The notes under the pieces are model-generated. The model did no database searches. It saw only the letters and a program-made list of their open reading frames with translations, and was not told the DNA's origin. The translations under genes and the position numbers were made by a program. A stretch of 64,000 nucleotides of DNA from positions 3,038,001 to 3,102,000 of the forward strand of contig NZ_SGWX01000001.1 in assembly GCF_004216535.1 (NCBI RefSeq). Reading direction: 5' to 3'. The DNA comes from Xylanimonas ulmi (GTDB lineage Bacteria; Actinomycetota; Actinomycetes; Actinomycetales; Cellulomonadaceae). Numbering within the stretch: the stretch's first letter is position 1; each line of letters opens with the position of its first letter. Shown one piece after another: positions 15,839 through 23,625 of this stretch.

Positions 15839-16450
15839 CTGCGCCACGCCCCGTCACGAGCCGCCCGCGCCGTGCTCGCCCTGGTGGCGGCCGCGATCGC
15901 CGTCGCCACCTCGGCGGCCGCGTCGCCGCGCTCGCCCGACTCGCCCCCGCCGGCCGCGCTCTCACGCGCCGACGCCGCCTGGGCCGCGTCCCTGACCCGG
16001 GCCGCTCAGGTGTGGGCGAGCGCCCACACCGCGCCCACCCCAGCCGACTACCGCGCGCAGGCCGAGGCGTTCCTCGACACGCTGCCCGGCGGCGACGCCG
16101 TCACGATCGAGTGGGGCGATCCCGAGGGCCACCTGGGCGGGGTGTGGATCCCCGGGCCGCCCACCATCATCCTCAACGCCCAGCGCCTCGACGGACGCGT
16201 CGAGGCGACCCAGGACGTGCTGCGGCACGAGATCGCGCACGTCCACCAGAACCTCGCGCTCACCGCGTCGGGCCTCTCGCTCGCGCAGTACACCGCGCGG
16301 CTCGACGCGCTGTTCGACGGCGACGGCGTCGAGCGCTCGGCCGACGCCGTCGCGGCGCTGTTGGGCGCCACGACGCTGCGCTACCAGAGCGAGTTCACCC
16401 CGGCCCAGCTCGACGCGGCCCGCGAGATCCTGGCCGACCGCGTGCCGTGA
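15839..16450 (+). CDS. Secreted HEIAH zinc metallopeptidase-like protein, probable CTG start
   Basis: 203 aa if translation begins at CTG 15839, which lies 5 nt after a strong AGGGAGG site and directly opens a signal peptide (ARAVLALVAAAIAVATSAAA, cleavage near ASP). The only ordinary in-frame start is a GTG at 15686 with no ribosome site, which would add 51 Arg-rich residues before the signal. The mature part has VLRHEIAHVHQ (His130, Glu131, His134, a gluzincin zinc motif) and, further on, GVERSADAVAALLG, whose E-x-x-AD pattern could give the third zinc ligand. The length and small size suggest a minimal exported peptidase. The target is unknown. Confidence 0.7.
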   Translation: MRHAPSRAARAVLALVAAAIAVATSAAASPRSPDSPPPAALSRADAAWAASLTRAAQVWASAHTAPTPADYRAQAEAFLDTLPGGDAVTIEWGDPEGHLGGVWIPGPPTIILNAQRLDGRVEATQDVLRHEIAHVHQNLALTASGLSLAQYTARLDALFDGDGVERSADAVAALLGATTLRYQSEFTPAQLDAAREILADRVP

Positions 16451-16464
16451 CCGCTCGCGGCACA

Positions 16465-16526
16465 CCGAAGGCCCCCTGACCCCGGCCGCACTCGGGCGAC
16501 TGGGGGCGGTCTCAGGGGGCCTTCGG
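16465..16526. terminator. Long-loop bidirectional terminator
   Basis: A perfect 15-bp stem, CCGAAGGCCCCCTGA (16465-16479) with its complement at 16512-16526. The 32-nt loop is itself GC-rich. It lies between the convergent metallopeptidase gene and the sugar-acid operon, which ends at 16531. Confidence 0.85.
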
Positions 16527-16530
16527 GGGC

Positions 16531-17265
16531 TTAGACCGTCGGGTTCTCGAGCGTCCCGATCCCGGCGATCGAGACTCGGGCACGCTGCCCGGGTCGCGCC
16601 GCGGCGGTGGTGCCCGGCGCCCCGGTCAGGACGACGTCGCCGGGCCCGAGCGTGAGGTGCTGCGTCAGGTAGACGAGCTGCTCGGCCACGTTCCAGGCCA
16701 GCCCGGCGGTGCTCGACCGCGCCTGGGTGACGCCGTCGACGTCGACCACGATCTCGACGTCGGACGGGTCGAGGTCGGTCTCGATCCAGGGGCCAATCGG
16801 GGTGAACCCGTCGCCGTTCTTGGCTTGCGTCATCTTGTCGTCGAGGGCGATCTGGTCGACGGCGGTCACGTCGTTGCCGATCGTCCAGCCGAGGATCACG
16901 TCAGGGACCTCGTCGATGGTCAGGCGCCGCGCGCGGCGCCCGATGACGACGGCGAGCTCGCCCTCGACGGCGGTGGCGCCGTCGACGCCGGACAGCGCGA
17001 CCGGCGCCCCGGGGCCGACGACGCTGCGGGTCGACTTGCTGAACGCCTGCGGCGCCAGCGCGCGGTCGCCCGGGCCCGAGTTGTGGGCCATGCCCATCAC
17101 CACGTACGGCTCGCACGGGGCGAGCAGCTCGGCGCCCTGCACCGGGTACCACTCGTCGAGCAGCCGCCGGTCCGGGTCGTACAGGTCGCTGACCACGACC
17201 CAGCGGTCGCCGTCCTGGGCCACCGGACGTGGGCCGTTCGGGGTCCACACCCGTCCGAGCCTCAT
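16531..17265 (-). CDS. Fumarylacetoacetate hydrolase family protein
   Basis: 244 aa, starting at an ATG (MRLGRVWTPNG) that overlaps the idnD stop by 4 bp. It has the FAH-family metal site: EGELAVVIGRRAR (Glu-x-Glu) and GWTIGNDVTAVD (Asp). It also carries the family's PIGPWIETDLDPSD strand and the closing GDVVLTGAPGTT. Members cleave or decarboxylate beta-keto acids or 2,4-diketo sugar acids. As the last gene of the idonate operon it may process a keto-deoxy sugar acid, but it is not part of the known E. coli idn pathway. The specific substrate is not inferable. Confidence 0.88.
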   Translation of the reverse strand: MRLGRVWTPNGPRPVAQDGDRWVVVSDLYDPDRRLLDEWYPVQGAELLAPCEPYVVMGMAHNSGPGDRALAPQAFSKSTRSVVGPGAPVALSGVDGATAVEGELAVVIGRRARRLTIDEVPDVILGWTIGNDVTAVDQIALDDKMTQAKNGDGFTPIGPWIETDLDPSDVEIVVDVDGVTQARSSTAGLAWNVAEQLVYLTQHLTLGPGDVVLTGAPGTTAAARPGQRARVSIAGIGTLENPTV

Positions 17266-18314
17266 CCCTGGACCCCCGCTGCGGGGGCCGCGTCGACGGA
17301 CTCCCCGGCGAACTCGATGACGACCTTGCTCGACGTGCGCGGGTCGGCCGCGCGGTCGAACGCGGCCAGGGCGTCGCGCGGGCCGAACACGTCGGTCACC
17401 ACGTGCCCCAGGGCCGGGGTCGTGGCGAGCATCGCGACGGCGTCGTCGAGCTCGTGGTCGAACCGGAACGAGCCGCGCACGTCGATCTCGCGGGTCACGA
17501 CGTCGACCAGGGTGTACGGCCGCGCGTCGCCCGGCAGCATCCCGAGCAGGACGACGACGCCGCCGCGCCGCGTGGCGCGGATGGCGGCGTCGACGGCTGC
17601 GGGCGCGCCCGCGCACTCGAGGACGACGTCGAACGCCTCGGCGGGCGCCTCCTGTGCGCCGACGCGCACGACGTCGGCTGCGCCGAGGCGCCGGGCGATC
17701 TCCAGCGGTGCGGCGTGCAGGTCGCTGACGGTCACGCTCGCGGCGCCGCTGGCGTGGGCCGCGCCCGCGGCGAGCAGTCCGATCGGGCCCGCGCCGCTGA
17801 CCAGGACGCGCTTGCCCACGACGCCGTCGGCCCTGGCGATGGCGTGCAGGCCGACCGCGAGAGGCTCGGCGAGCACCGCACGCCGCAGCGGCAGGTCGTC
17901 GGGCAGCACCCGGATCTGGTCGGCGCGGACCACCGCGAGGTCGCTCATGGCGCCCTGCGTGTGCGGCGTCGTCGCGGCGCTGCCGAGGTAGCGCGAGCCC
18001 GGCCAGATGTTGGGGCGCCGCTCGATCCCCGGCTGCGGGGCGCCGGGTGTGGCGGGGTGCACCGTGACGGGCGTGCCCGCGGGCAGCCCGGGCGCGTCGA
18101 CGGCGACCCGTCCGCTGATCTCGTGCCCGACGACGAGGGGCTCGCGCACCTCGAACGCGCCGACGCGACCGGAGCGGTAGTAGTGCAGGTCGGAGCCGCA
18201 GACTCCCGCGTACCCGACGCGGATCAGGACCTCGTCGGGGCCTGGCACGGGCTCGGAGCGGAACTCGAGGCGCAGGTCCTCGGCGCCGTGGACGGTGATG
18301 GCGCGCATCGTCAT
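17262..18314 (-). CDS. idnD: L-idonate 5-dehydrogenase-type zinc alcohol dehydrogenase
   Basis: 350 aa from the ATG at 18314, overlapping the idnO stop by 4 bp. It reads closely like E. coli IdnD: CGSDLHYYRSGRVGAFEV, RYLGSAATTPHTQGAMSDL, AEPLAVGLHAI, GAGPIGLLAAGAA (NAD(P) fold) and DVRGSFRFDHELDDAV. Catalytic zinc ligands are present as Cys39, His64-Glu65 and Glu150. The structural-zinc lobe (about 90-106), which in IdnD has four cysteines, reads PGAPQPGIERRPNIWP with none. It should oxidise L-idonate to 5-keto-D-gluconate, which IdnO then reduces. Related polyol dehydrogenase activity is possible. Confidence 0.85.
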   Translation of the reverse strand: MTMRAITVHGAEDLRLEFRSEPVPGPDEVLIRVGYAGVCGSDLHYYRSGRVGAFEVREPLVVGHEISGRVAVDAPGLPAGTPVTVHPATPGAPQPGIERRPNIWPGSRYLGSAATTPHTQGAMSDLAVVRADQIRVLPDDLPLRRAVLAEPLAVGLHAIARADGVVGKRVLVSGAGPIGLLAAGAAHASGAASVTVSDLHAAPLEIARRLGAADVVRVGAQEAPAEAFDVVLECAGAPAAVDAAIRATRRGGVVVLLGMLPGDARPYTLVDVVTREIDVRGSFRFDHELDDAVAMLATTPALGHVVTDVFGPRDALAAFDRAADPRTSSKVVIEFAGESVDAAPAAGVQG

Positions 18315-19078
18315 ACCACCGCCGTCATGCCGCCGTCGACGAACAGCGTCTGCCCGTTGACGAAGTCGGAGGCCGGGGAGGCGAGGAACAGCAGCGGGCC
18401 GACCAGGTCGGCGACCGACCCCCACCGCGCGGCCGGCGTGCGGCCGACGACCCAGGAGTTGAACGACGTGTCGTCGACCAGGGCCTGGGTCATCTCGGTG
18501 TGGATGTACCCGGGCGCGAGCGTGTTGACCTGGACGCCCGAGCCGCCGAGCTCGGCGCACAGCCCCTTGGTCAGCATCACGACGCCGCCCTTGCTCGCCG
18601 CGTACGGGGTGATCGTGGGGCGGGCCAGGCCCGACTGGACCGAGCCGATGTTGATGATCTTGCCGCCGCCGCGCTCGACCATGCCGGCCGCCACCCGCTG
18701 GGCGACGAGGAACGGCGCGGTCAGGTTGGTGGCGAGCACCTGGTCCCACTCGGCGGTGGGGAACTGCAGCACCGGGTGGCGGCGCTGGATGCCCGCGTTG
18801 TTGACGAGGATGTCGATCTGGCCCAGCACGTCGAGCGTCTCGGCGACGCCGACGCGCACCTGGTCGGGTGAGGTGACGTCGAAGGAGACGGCGTCGACCT
18901 GCGCGCCGGTCTGGTCGGCGAGCCTCGCGGCGGCCTCTCGCACGCGGGTGCGGTCCTGCCCGTGCAGGGCGACGCGGCAGCCAGCCTGGGCCAGGCCGGT
19001 GGCCAGGGCGTACCCGACGCCGCGCGAGGATCCGGTGACCAGCGCGTGCCGCCCGGTGAGGTCGAACGCGGCGCTCAT
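18311..19078 (-). CDS. idnO: Gluconate 5-dehydrogenase (SDR)
   Basis: 255 aa from the ATG at 19078, overlapping the transporter stop by 4 bp. It is a classical short-chain dehydrogenase: TGSSRGVG (15-22) binds the cofactor, NNAG is at 93-96, and the catalytic Ser146, Tyr159 and Lys163 occur in GSVQS and YAASKGGV. It tracks E. coli IdnO through NNAGIQRRHP, APGYIHTEMTQALV, RTPAARWG and ASDFVNGQTLFVDGG. It should reduce 5-keto-D-gluconate to D-gluconate, feeding GntK. Placed directly between the transporter and idnD, it makes the operon an idonate/ketogluconate route. Confidence 0.93.
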   Translation of the reverse strand: MSAAFDLTGRHALVTGSSRGVGYALATGLAQAGCRVALHGQDRTRVREAAARLADQTGAQVDAVSFDVTSPDQVRVGVAETLDVLGQIDILVNNAGIQRRHPVLQFPTAEWDQVLATNLTAPFLVAQRVAAGMVERGGGKIINIGSVQSGLARPTITPYAASKGGVVMLTKGLCAELGGSGVQVNTLAPGYIHTEMTQALVDDTSFNSWVVGRTPAARWGSVADLVGPLLFLASPASDFVNGQTLFVDGGMTAVV

Positions 19079-20487
19079 GCGACACCCGCCGGCTGGCGAG
19101 CGGGCTGGCTGGCCTCGGCGGCGCCGCCGACGGGGTCGCCCAGGGCGGCGTCGGCCGTCAGCGTCAGGTCGCGCGCGACGGTCTCGGGGGTCACGAACGT
19201 GGTGGCGAACGTGATGCCGGCCAGCACGAGGACGTAGGCGGCGATGGGCCACCAGGCGTTGCCGGTCGCGGTGAGCATCCAGGCGCCGAGCACGGGCGCC
19301 AGACCGCCGGCGATGACGGCGGAGAACTCACGGGCGCTCGCCACGCCGATGTAGCGGCGGCGGTTGCCGAACAGCTCGGGCATGAGCGCGCACTGCGAGC
19401 CGAGCATGATGCACACACCGAACGAGATGCCGATGGTGATGACGATGGTGGTGCCCCACGCGGTGCCGAGGCTCAGCAGCCACCAGCCGGGGACGGCGAG
19501 CGCGAGCAGCACGACGGCGCCGGCGCGGTAGACGGGCAGGCGGCCGTACTTGTCGGACGCCTTGCCGGCCAACGGGACGGTGATCATTCCGATGACCGAG
19601 CTGATGGCGACCGCGAGGGAGCCCCAGGACTTGGTGACGCCGGCGGTGACCGCGAACGAGACCGCGAGGGTCTGGAAGATGTAGGAGCCGCCGTTCTCGG
19701 CCATGCGCAGCCCGATGCCGATCAGGACGTTGCGGCGCGAGTGGGTCATCAGGTCGCGCAGCGGGTGCTCGGCGACCTGCTCCTGCTCCTCGAGGTGGAT
19801 GAACGTCGGCGACTCGCGCAGCTTGACGCGGATCCAGACGGCGACGGCGATGAGGATCGCCGAGGCGAGGAACGGCACACGCCACAGCCACGCCTCGAGC
19901 ACGTCGTCGGGCGCCAGGGTGACCAGGGCGAACACGCCCGAGGCGAGCAGCGTGCCGGAGAAGATGCCGATGAAGGGCAGGGCGGCGAAGAACCCGCGGC
20001 GCTGCACGGGGGCGTACTCGGCCATGAGCGTCGTCGAGCCCGCCTGCTCGGCGCCGGCGCCGAAGCCCTGCGCCAGGCGCAGGATGACCAGCAGCACGGG
20101 CGCCCAGACGCCGATCTGCTCGCCGGTGGGCAGCAGGCCGACCATGGTGGTCGACACGCCCATGAGGGCGATCGTGATCATCAGGACCCACTTGCGTCCC
20201 AGCCGGTCGCCCAGGACGCCGAAGAACAGTCCGCCCACGGGGCGGGCCAGGAACCCGACGCCGAACGTCGCCAGTGACGCGACGAGGCGCAGCCCGTCGG
20301 GCAGGGCGGGGAAGAAGAGGTTGCCGAAGATGAGTGCCGCGGCCAGGCCGTAGATCGCGAAGTCGTAGTACTCAAGCGCACTGCCGACGGAGCTGGCGAG
20401 GGTGGCGCGGCGCAGGTTCTCGGCGTACTCCGGGTCGTCGGAGCCTCGGGGATCGGCCTGCGCCGATCCGGTCAAGGGGCTGGTCAT
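19075..20487 (-). CDS. MHS-family MFS transporter, probable sugar-acid importer
   Basis: 470 aa from the ATG at 20487, preceded by GGGAGCG. Twelve helices are expected. Family signatures are clear: ASSVGSALEYYDFAIYGLAAALIF in helix 1, the GDRLGRKWVL loop, LRLAQGFGAGAEQAGSTTLMAEYAP in helix 4, and the second-half loop GKASDKYGRLP. These are of the metabolite:H+ symporter (ProP/KgtP/ShiA) type. E. coli imports idonate with a GntP-type carrier, so an MHS carrier here is a different solution. It is first in the operon under a palindromic operator, and it likely brings in idonate, ketogluconate or gluconate by proton symport; the substrate is inferred from neighbours. Confidence 0.88.
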   Translation of the reverse strand: MTSPLTGSAQADPRGSDDPEYAENLRRATLASSVGSALEYYDFAIYGLAAALIFGNLFFPALPDGLRLVASLATFGVGFLARPVGGLFFGVLGDRLGRKWVLMITIALMGVSTTMVGLLPTGEQIGVWAPVLLVILRLAQGFGAGAEQAGSTTLMAEYAPVQRRGFFAALPFIGIFSGTLLASGVFALVTLAPDDVLEAWLWRVPFLASAILIAVAVWIRVKLRESPTFIHLEEQEQVAEHPLRDLMTHSRRNVLIGIGLRMAENGGSYIFQTLAVSFAVTAGVTKSWGSLAVAISSVIGMITVPLAGKASDKYGRLPVYRAGAVVLLALAVPGWWLLSLGTAWGTTIVITIGISFGVCIMLGSQCALMPELFGNRRRYIGVASAREFSAVIAGGLAPVLGAWMLTATGNAWWPIAAYVLVLAGITFATTFVTPETVARDLTLTADAALGDPVGGAAEASQPARQPAGVA

Positions 20488-20576
20488 GTAGCGCTCCCAG
20501 GTCGGGACCCGGCCGACGCGGCGCCTGTAGGCGGGCCGGCCGGGTCGATTGCGCGCGCAGCTTTGCGCACCCCTGG

Positions 20577-20614
20577 ACCGTAACAACCTGTTGAACGCGA
20601 TTCAACTCCTTGAA
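20577..20614 (-). promoter_or_regulatory. Idonate operon promoter with overlapping TTGAA/TTCAA dyads
   Basis: On the minus strand, TTGAAT (20605-20600) and TACGGT (20582-20577) are 17 bp apart and form a good promoter for the transporter gene. Two overlapping palindromes cover the -35 box: GTTGAACGCGATTCAAC (20590-20606) and TTCAACTCCTTGAA (20601-20614). A repressor here would exclude polymerase. The second dyad has the same TTCAR-N4-YTGAA form as the site at 22626. Confidence 0.65.
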
Positions 20615-20642
20615 CGAATCCGGGACCTTGGTCCCGAATCCG

Positions 20643-21473
20643 TCATCCCACCGCGGGCAGCGGTGGGGCCATCGGGTTGGACAGGTGCTCGGCCGCATCC
20701 CGCAGCGCGGCCAGCACGTCCTGGCGCCGGGGCGCGGACAGCTCGGGCTGGATCGGCGAGTCCAGCGTGGAGACGCCCAGGGCCAGCACCTTCTCCCCAC
20801 TCAGGCGCGCGGGGACCGCCACGGCCATCGCGACGACCGAGGGGAACACCTCCCCCTCGTCGATCGAGTAGCCGCGCTCACGCGTCGCCCGGAGCTTGGC
20901 GAGCAGGCCGTCGACCGACTGCGTCGAGCGCTCGGTCAACTGCGGGAACGACGCCGAGCGATAGCGCTCGCGCACCTCGTCGTCGGGCAGCGTCGCCAAC
21001 AGGGCGTTGCCGACCGCCGTCAGCGCCGCCGGGAACCGGTCCCCCACGCCCGCCGTCAGGCGCAACGGCGCGCGGCCCTCGTGCCGGGCGAGGTAGACCA
21101 CGTCGGTGCCCTCGAGCACCGCGATCTGCACGAGCTCGTGACTGAGCACGGGCGACTCGGCGCAGACCCGGTAGAACTCCCGGATCTGGTTGAACGAGGC
21201 CAGGTAGGCGCCCCCGAGCTCGACCGTGCGCCGCCCCAGGACGTACCCCGTCTCACGGCGCTGGACCAGACCCGCCTCTTCGAGCACCACGCAGATATTC
21301 GACGTCGAGGACTTGGCGGCCTCGATCTGGCGGGCGATCTCGGTGAGCGGCACGGGAACCCCGCGCGCCTCGGCGAGCAACGAGAGGATGCGCACCGCAC
21401 GGGTCACGGCCGGAGCGAGGCTCGACTCAGAGTTCTCCGACACGGTGACGCCTCCAGACGACAGTGTGGGCAT
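20643..21473 (-). CDS. IclR-family transcriptional regulator
   Basis: 276 aa. An N-terminal winged helix (about 22-85: AVTRAVRILSLLAEARGVPVPLTEIARQI, then KSSTSNICVVLEEAGLVQRR) is followed by the IclR effector domain (about 95-265) with FPAALTAVGNALLATLPDDEV and GYSIDEGEVFPSVVAMAVAV. IclR proteins are dimers that respond to small acids and sugars. It lies between the transporter operon and the D-2-hydroxyacid dehydrogenase, all on the minus strand, and both nearby promoters carry TTCAR-N4-YTGAA dyads, so it is the natural candidate regulator of both sugar-acid operons. Confidence 0.9.
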   Translation of the reverse strand: MPTLSSGGVTVSENSESSLAPAVTRAVRILSLLAEARGVPVPLTEIARQIEAAKSSTSNICVVLEEAGLVQRRETGYVLGRRTVELGGAYLASFNQIREFYRVCAESPVLSHELVQIAVLEGTDVVYLARHEGRAPLRLTAGVGDRFPAALTAVGNALLATLPDDEVRERYRSASFPQLTERSTQSVDGLLAKLRATRERGYSIDEGEVFPSVVAMAVAVPARLSGEKVLALGVSTLDSPIQPELSAPRRQDVLAALRDAAEHLSNPMAPPLPAVG

Positions 21474-21509
21474 CGGACCATCGTAGCGGCGGGGCGAAAA
21501 CGCCCCGGC

Positions 21510-22562
21510 TCAGAAGAACGCGACGGTGTCGACGACGTTGCGCAGGGGCGCCCCGGCCAGGAGCCGTTCGACGTTCTCGCAGAAGAGCTCGGCGAGCAGC
21601 AGCTCCTCCGTCGCGTTGTTCGCGGCGGTGTGCGGGCTGACGACGACGTTGGGCAGCGTCCACAGCGGGCTCTCGGAGGGCAGCGGCTCGACCTCGAACA
21701 CGTCGAGCGCGGCGAAGCCGACGCGGCCGTCCTGGAGCGCGGCCGTCAGGGCCGACTCGTCCACGACGGTGCCGCGGCCGACCGAGACGAACGTCGTGCC
21801 CGGGCGCACCTGGGCGAAGACCTTCTCGGAGATGAGGTGGTAGGTCGCGTCGGTGCCCGGCAGGGTGTTGACGATCGCGTCGGCCTCGGCGGCCACCTGC
21901 TCGATCTGGTCGGGCGCGTAGACGCGCTCGACCCCCTCGACCGGGTCCGTGGTCAGGTTGACCCCGAGCACGCGGGCGCCCAGCAGCGACGCCTTGCGCG
22001 CGACCTCGCGGCCGATGCTCCCCAGTCCGACCACGAGCACGGTCTGCTCGCGGATCTGCCCCATGGCCCAGCGCCCGCTCCACTCGCGGCGCGCCTTGTG
22101 GTCCGCCAGGCGCGGCAGCTGCTTGGCGCCGGCCAGCAGGCCGAACAGCGCGAACTCCGACAGCGGGCCCGCGTGCACGCCGGCGCCGGTCGTGAACGTC
22201 ACCCGGTCGAGCTCGTCACGCGTCAGGCCCGCGTCGCGCACCTGGCTGCCGCCGCCCGCCGCCATGACCTGCACCCAGCGCAGGCTCGGGTTGGCGCGCA
22301 CGGTGCGGGCCAGGGCGCGCGAGTCGACGTCGGGGATCCCGTACAGCACGTCGGCCGAGTCGACGAGCGCCTCGAACGCCGCCTGCTCGGCGGGCGTGCG
22401 CCGGTAGGAGGGGTCACCGCCGAAGTCGGCGGCCCAGCGCTGCGGGGGCAGCAGGCTCTGGTCGCGCACCAGCTCGACCTGCGGCAGACGGTCCTCGATG
22501 TAGGTGCACAGGTGCTCGGGCAGGGGGGTCGCCACGGCGACGCGCAGGCGGTTCTTGGTCAT
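21510..22562 (-). CDS. D-2-hydroxyacid dehydrogenase, candidate ketogluconate reductase
   Basis: 350 aa from the ATG at 22562 (MTKNRLRVAVATPLPEHL). It has the nucleotide motif VGLGSIGREVA (about 180-190) and the catalytic set of the D-isomer dehydrogenases: Arg in SVGRGTVVDE, Glu in DVFEVEPLPSESPLW and His in VVSPHTAANN. Family members reduce glyoxylate, hydroxypyruvate or 2-ketogluconate. In this setting 2-ketogluconate (to gluconate) or a tartronate-type intermediate would fit, but the family alone cannot decide. It shares a short 100-bp divergent region with the GarR-like gene and is followed closely (36 bp) by the IclR gene, so the two may be co-transcribed. Confidence 0.88.
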   Translation of the reverse strand: MTKNRLRVAVATPLPEHLCTYIEDRLPQVELVRDQSLLPPQRWAADFGGDPSYRRTPAEQAAFEALVDSADVLYGIPDVDSRALARTVRANPSLRWVQVMAAGGGSQVRDAGLTRDELDRVTFTTGAGVHAGPLSEFALFGLLAGAKQLPRLADHKARREWSGRWAMGQIREQTVLVVGLGSIGREVARKASLLGARVLGVNLTTDPVEGVERVYAPDQIEQVAAEADAIVNTLPGTDATYHLISEKVFAQVRPGTTFVSVGRGTVVDESALTAALQDGRVGFAALDVFEVEPLPSESPLWTLPNVVVSPHTAANNATEELLLAELFCENVERLLAGAPLRNVVDTVAFF

Positions 22563-22625
22563 GTCTGTCCTCACCTCGATGTGTCGGGACACGGACGTGG
22601 TCCCGACGTCGAGGGTAGCGGATCG

Positions 22626-22655
22626 TTCAGTGGGCTGAATGCGGTTCGCTATACT
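22626..22655 (+). promoter_or_regulatory. garR-like/gnd/gntK promoter with TTCAG-N4-CTGAA operator
   Basis: TATACT (22650-22655) is a clear -10 box 8 bp before the ATG at 22663, so transcription should start at or next to the start codon (leaderless). TTCAGTGGGCTGAA (22626-22639) is a palindrome lying over the -35 position, and no strong -35 box is present. Its form matches the second dyad upstream of the idonate operon, pointing to a shared IclR-type repressor. Confidence 0.65.
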
Positions 22656-22662
22656 GGCCACT

Positions 22663-23625
22663 ATGACGAGTCAACGCGGACCTTTGCAGAACCCCCACAC
22701 CACGCCCACCGACGCCGCCCGCGGCGTCGGGTTCATCGGACTCGGCTCCATGGGCCTGCCGATGGCGAAGAACCTGGTCACCGCGTCCCCCGCGGGCACG
22801 GTGCACCTCATGACGTTCGCCCCCGGCGACGTCCAGCCGCTCATCGACGCCGGCGCCGTCTACCACGCGACCGCGCGGGAGGTCGCGCAGGAGTGCGACC
22901 TCGTCGTGCTCATGGTGCCCGACCTGCCCGACGTCGTCGCCACGCTCGACGGGCCCGACGGCCTGCTCGCGGGGCGGCGCGGCCGCCTGGTGGTCGCGGT
23001 GAGCTCCAGCGTGTCCCCCGCCGGGCTGCGCGCCCTGGCCCGGCGCCTCGACGAGGAGAGCGACGGGCAGGTGCGCGTCATCGACGCGCCCGTCAGCGGC
23101 GGGACCGAGGGCGCCGAGGCCGGGACGCTCGCGATCATGATCGGCGGCGAGGAGTCCGACGTCGCGCGGGCGCTGCCCGTCTACGAAGCCATGGGCACAC
23201 CCGTGCGCCTCGGGCCCATCGGCGCCGGTCAGGTCGCCAAGGCGTGCAACCAGATCATCGTCGCCGCGACCATGACCGCCCTGGCCGAGGCCGTCGTCCT
23301 GGCCGAGCGCTCGGGCCTCGACATCGCCCGCCTGCTCGACCTGCTCCAGCAGGGGTTCGCGGGCAGTCGGCTGTTGGACGTCAAGAAGGACCGCCTGATC
23401 CGCCACGACCACAGCCCGTCCGGCGCGGCGCGGTTCATGGTCAAGGACCTGGCGGGCATGCTCGCGCAGGCGCGCTCCGTCGGCGCGCCGACCCCGATGA
23501 CCGAGGCGGCGCACCGCCTGTTCTGCGACCTGACCGCGCAGGGGCTGGGCGACCAGGACCTGTCGGTCGTCCAGGCCTACCTCGACTCGCACGTCACCCC
23601 CACCATCGAAGGAGCCCCGGCATGA
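22663..23625 (+). CDS. GarR/HIBADH-type NAD(P)-dependent dehydrogenase
   Basis: 320 aa from ATG 22663; an upstream in-frame ATG at 22639 would lie before the transcription start. The Rossmann motif GFIGLGSMGLPMAKN (GxGxxG 26-31) and substrate site DAPVSGGTEGAEAGTLAIMIGG are typical of beta-hydroxyacid dehydrogenases, with the catalytic Lys in GAGQVAKACNQ. Relatives include 2-hydroxy-3-oxopropionate (tartronate semialdehyde) reductase and 3-hydroxyisobutyrate dehydrogenase. It is translationally coupled to gnd (ATGA overlap), so a role in sugar-acid catabolism is likely. The exact substrate is uncertain. Confidence 0.88.
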   Translation: MTSQRGPLQNPHTTPTDAARGVGFIGLGSMGLPMAKNLVTASPAGTVHLMTFAPGDVQPLIDAGAVYHATAREVAQECDLVVLMVPDLPDVVATLDGPDGLLAGRRGRLVVAVSSSVSPAGLRALARRLDEESDGQVRVIDAPVSGGTEGAEAGTLAIMIGGEESDVARALPVYEAMGTPVRLGPIGAGQVAKACNQIIVAATMTALAEAVVLAERSGLDIARLLDLLQQGFAGSRLLDVKKDRLIRHDHSPSGAARFMVKDLAGMLAQARSVGAPTPMTEAAHRLFCDLTAQGLGDQDLSVVQAYLDSHVTPTIEGAPA

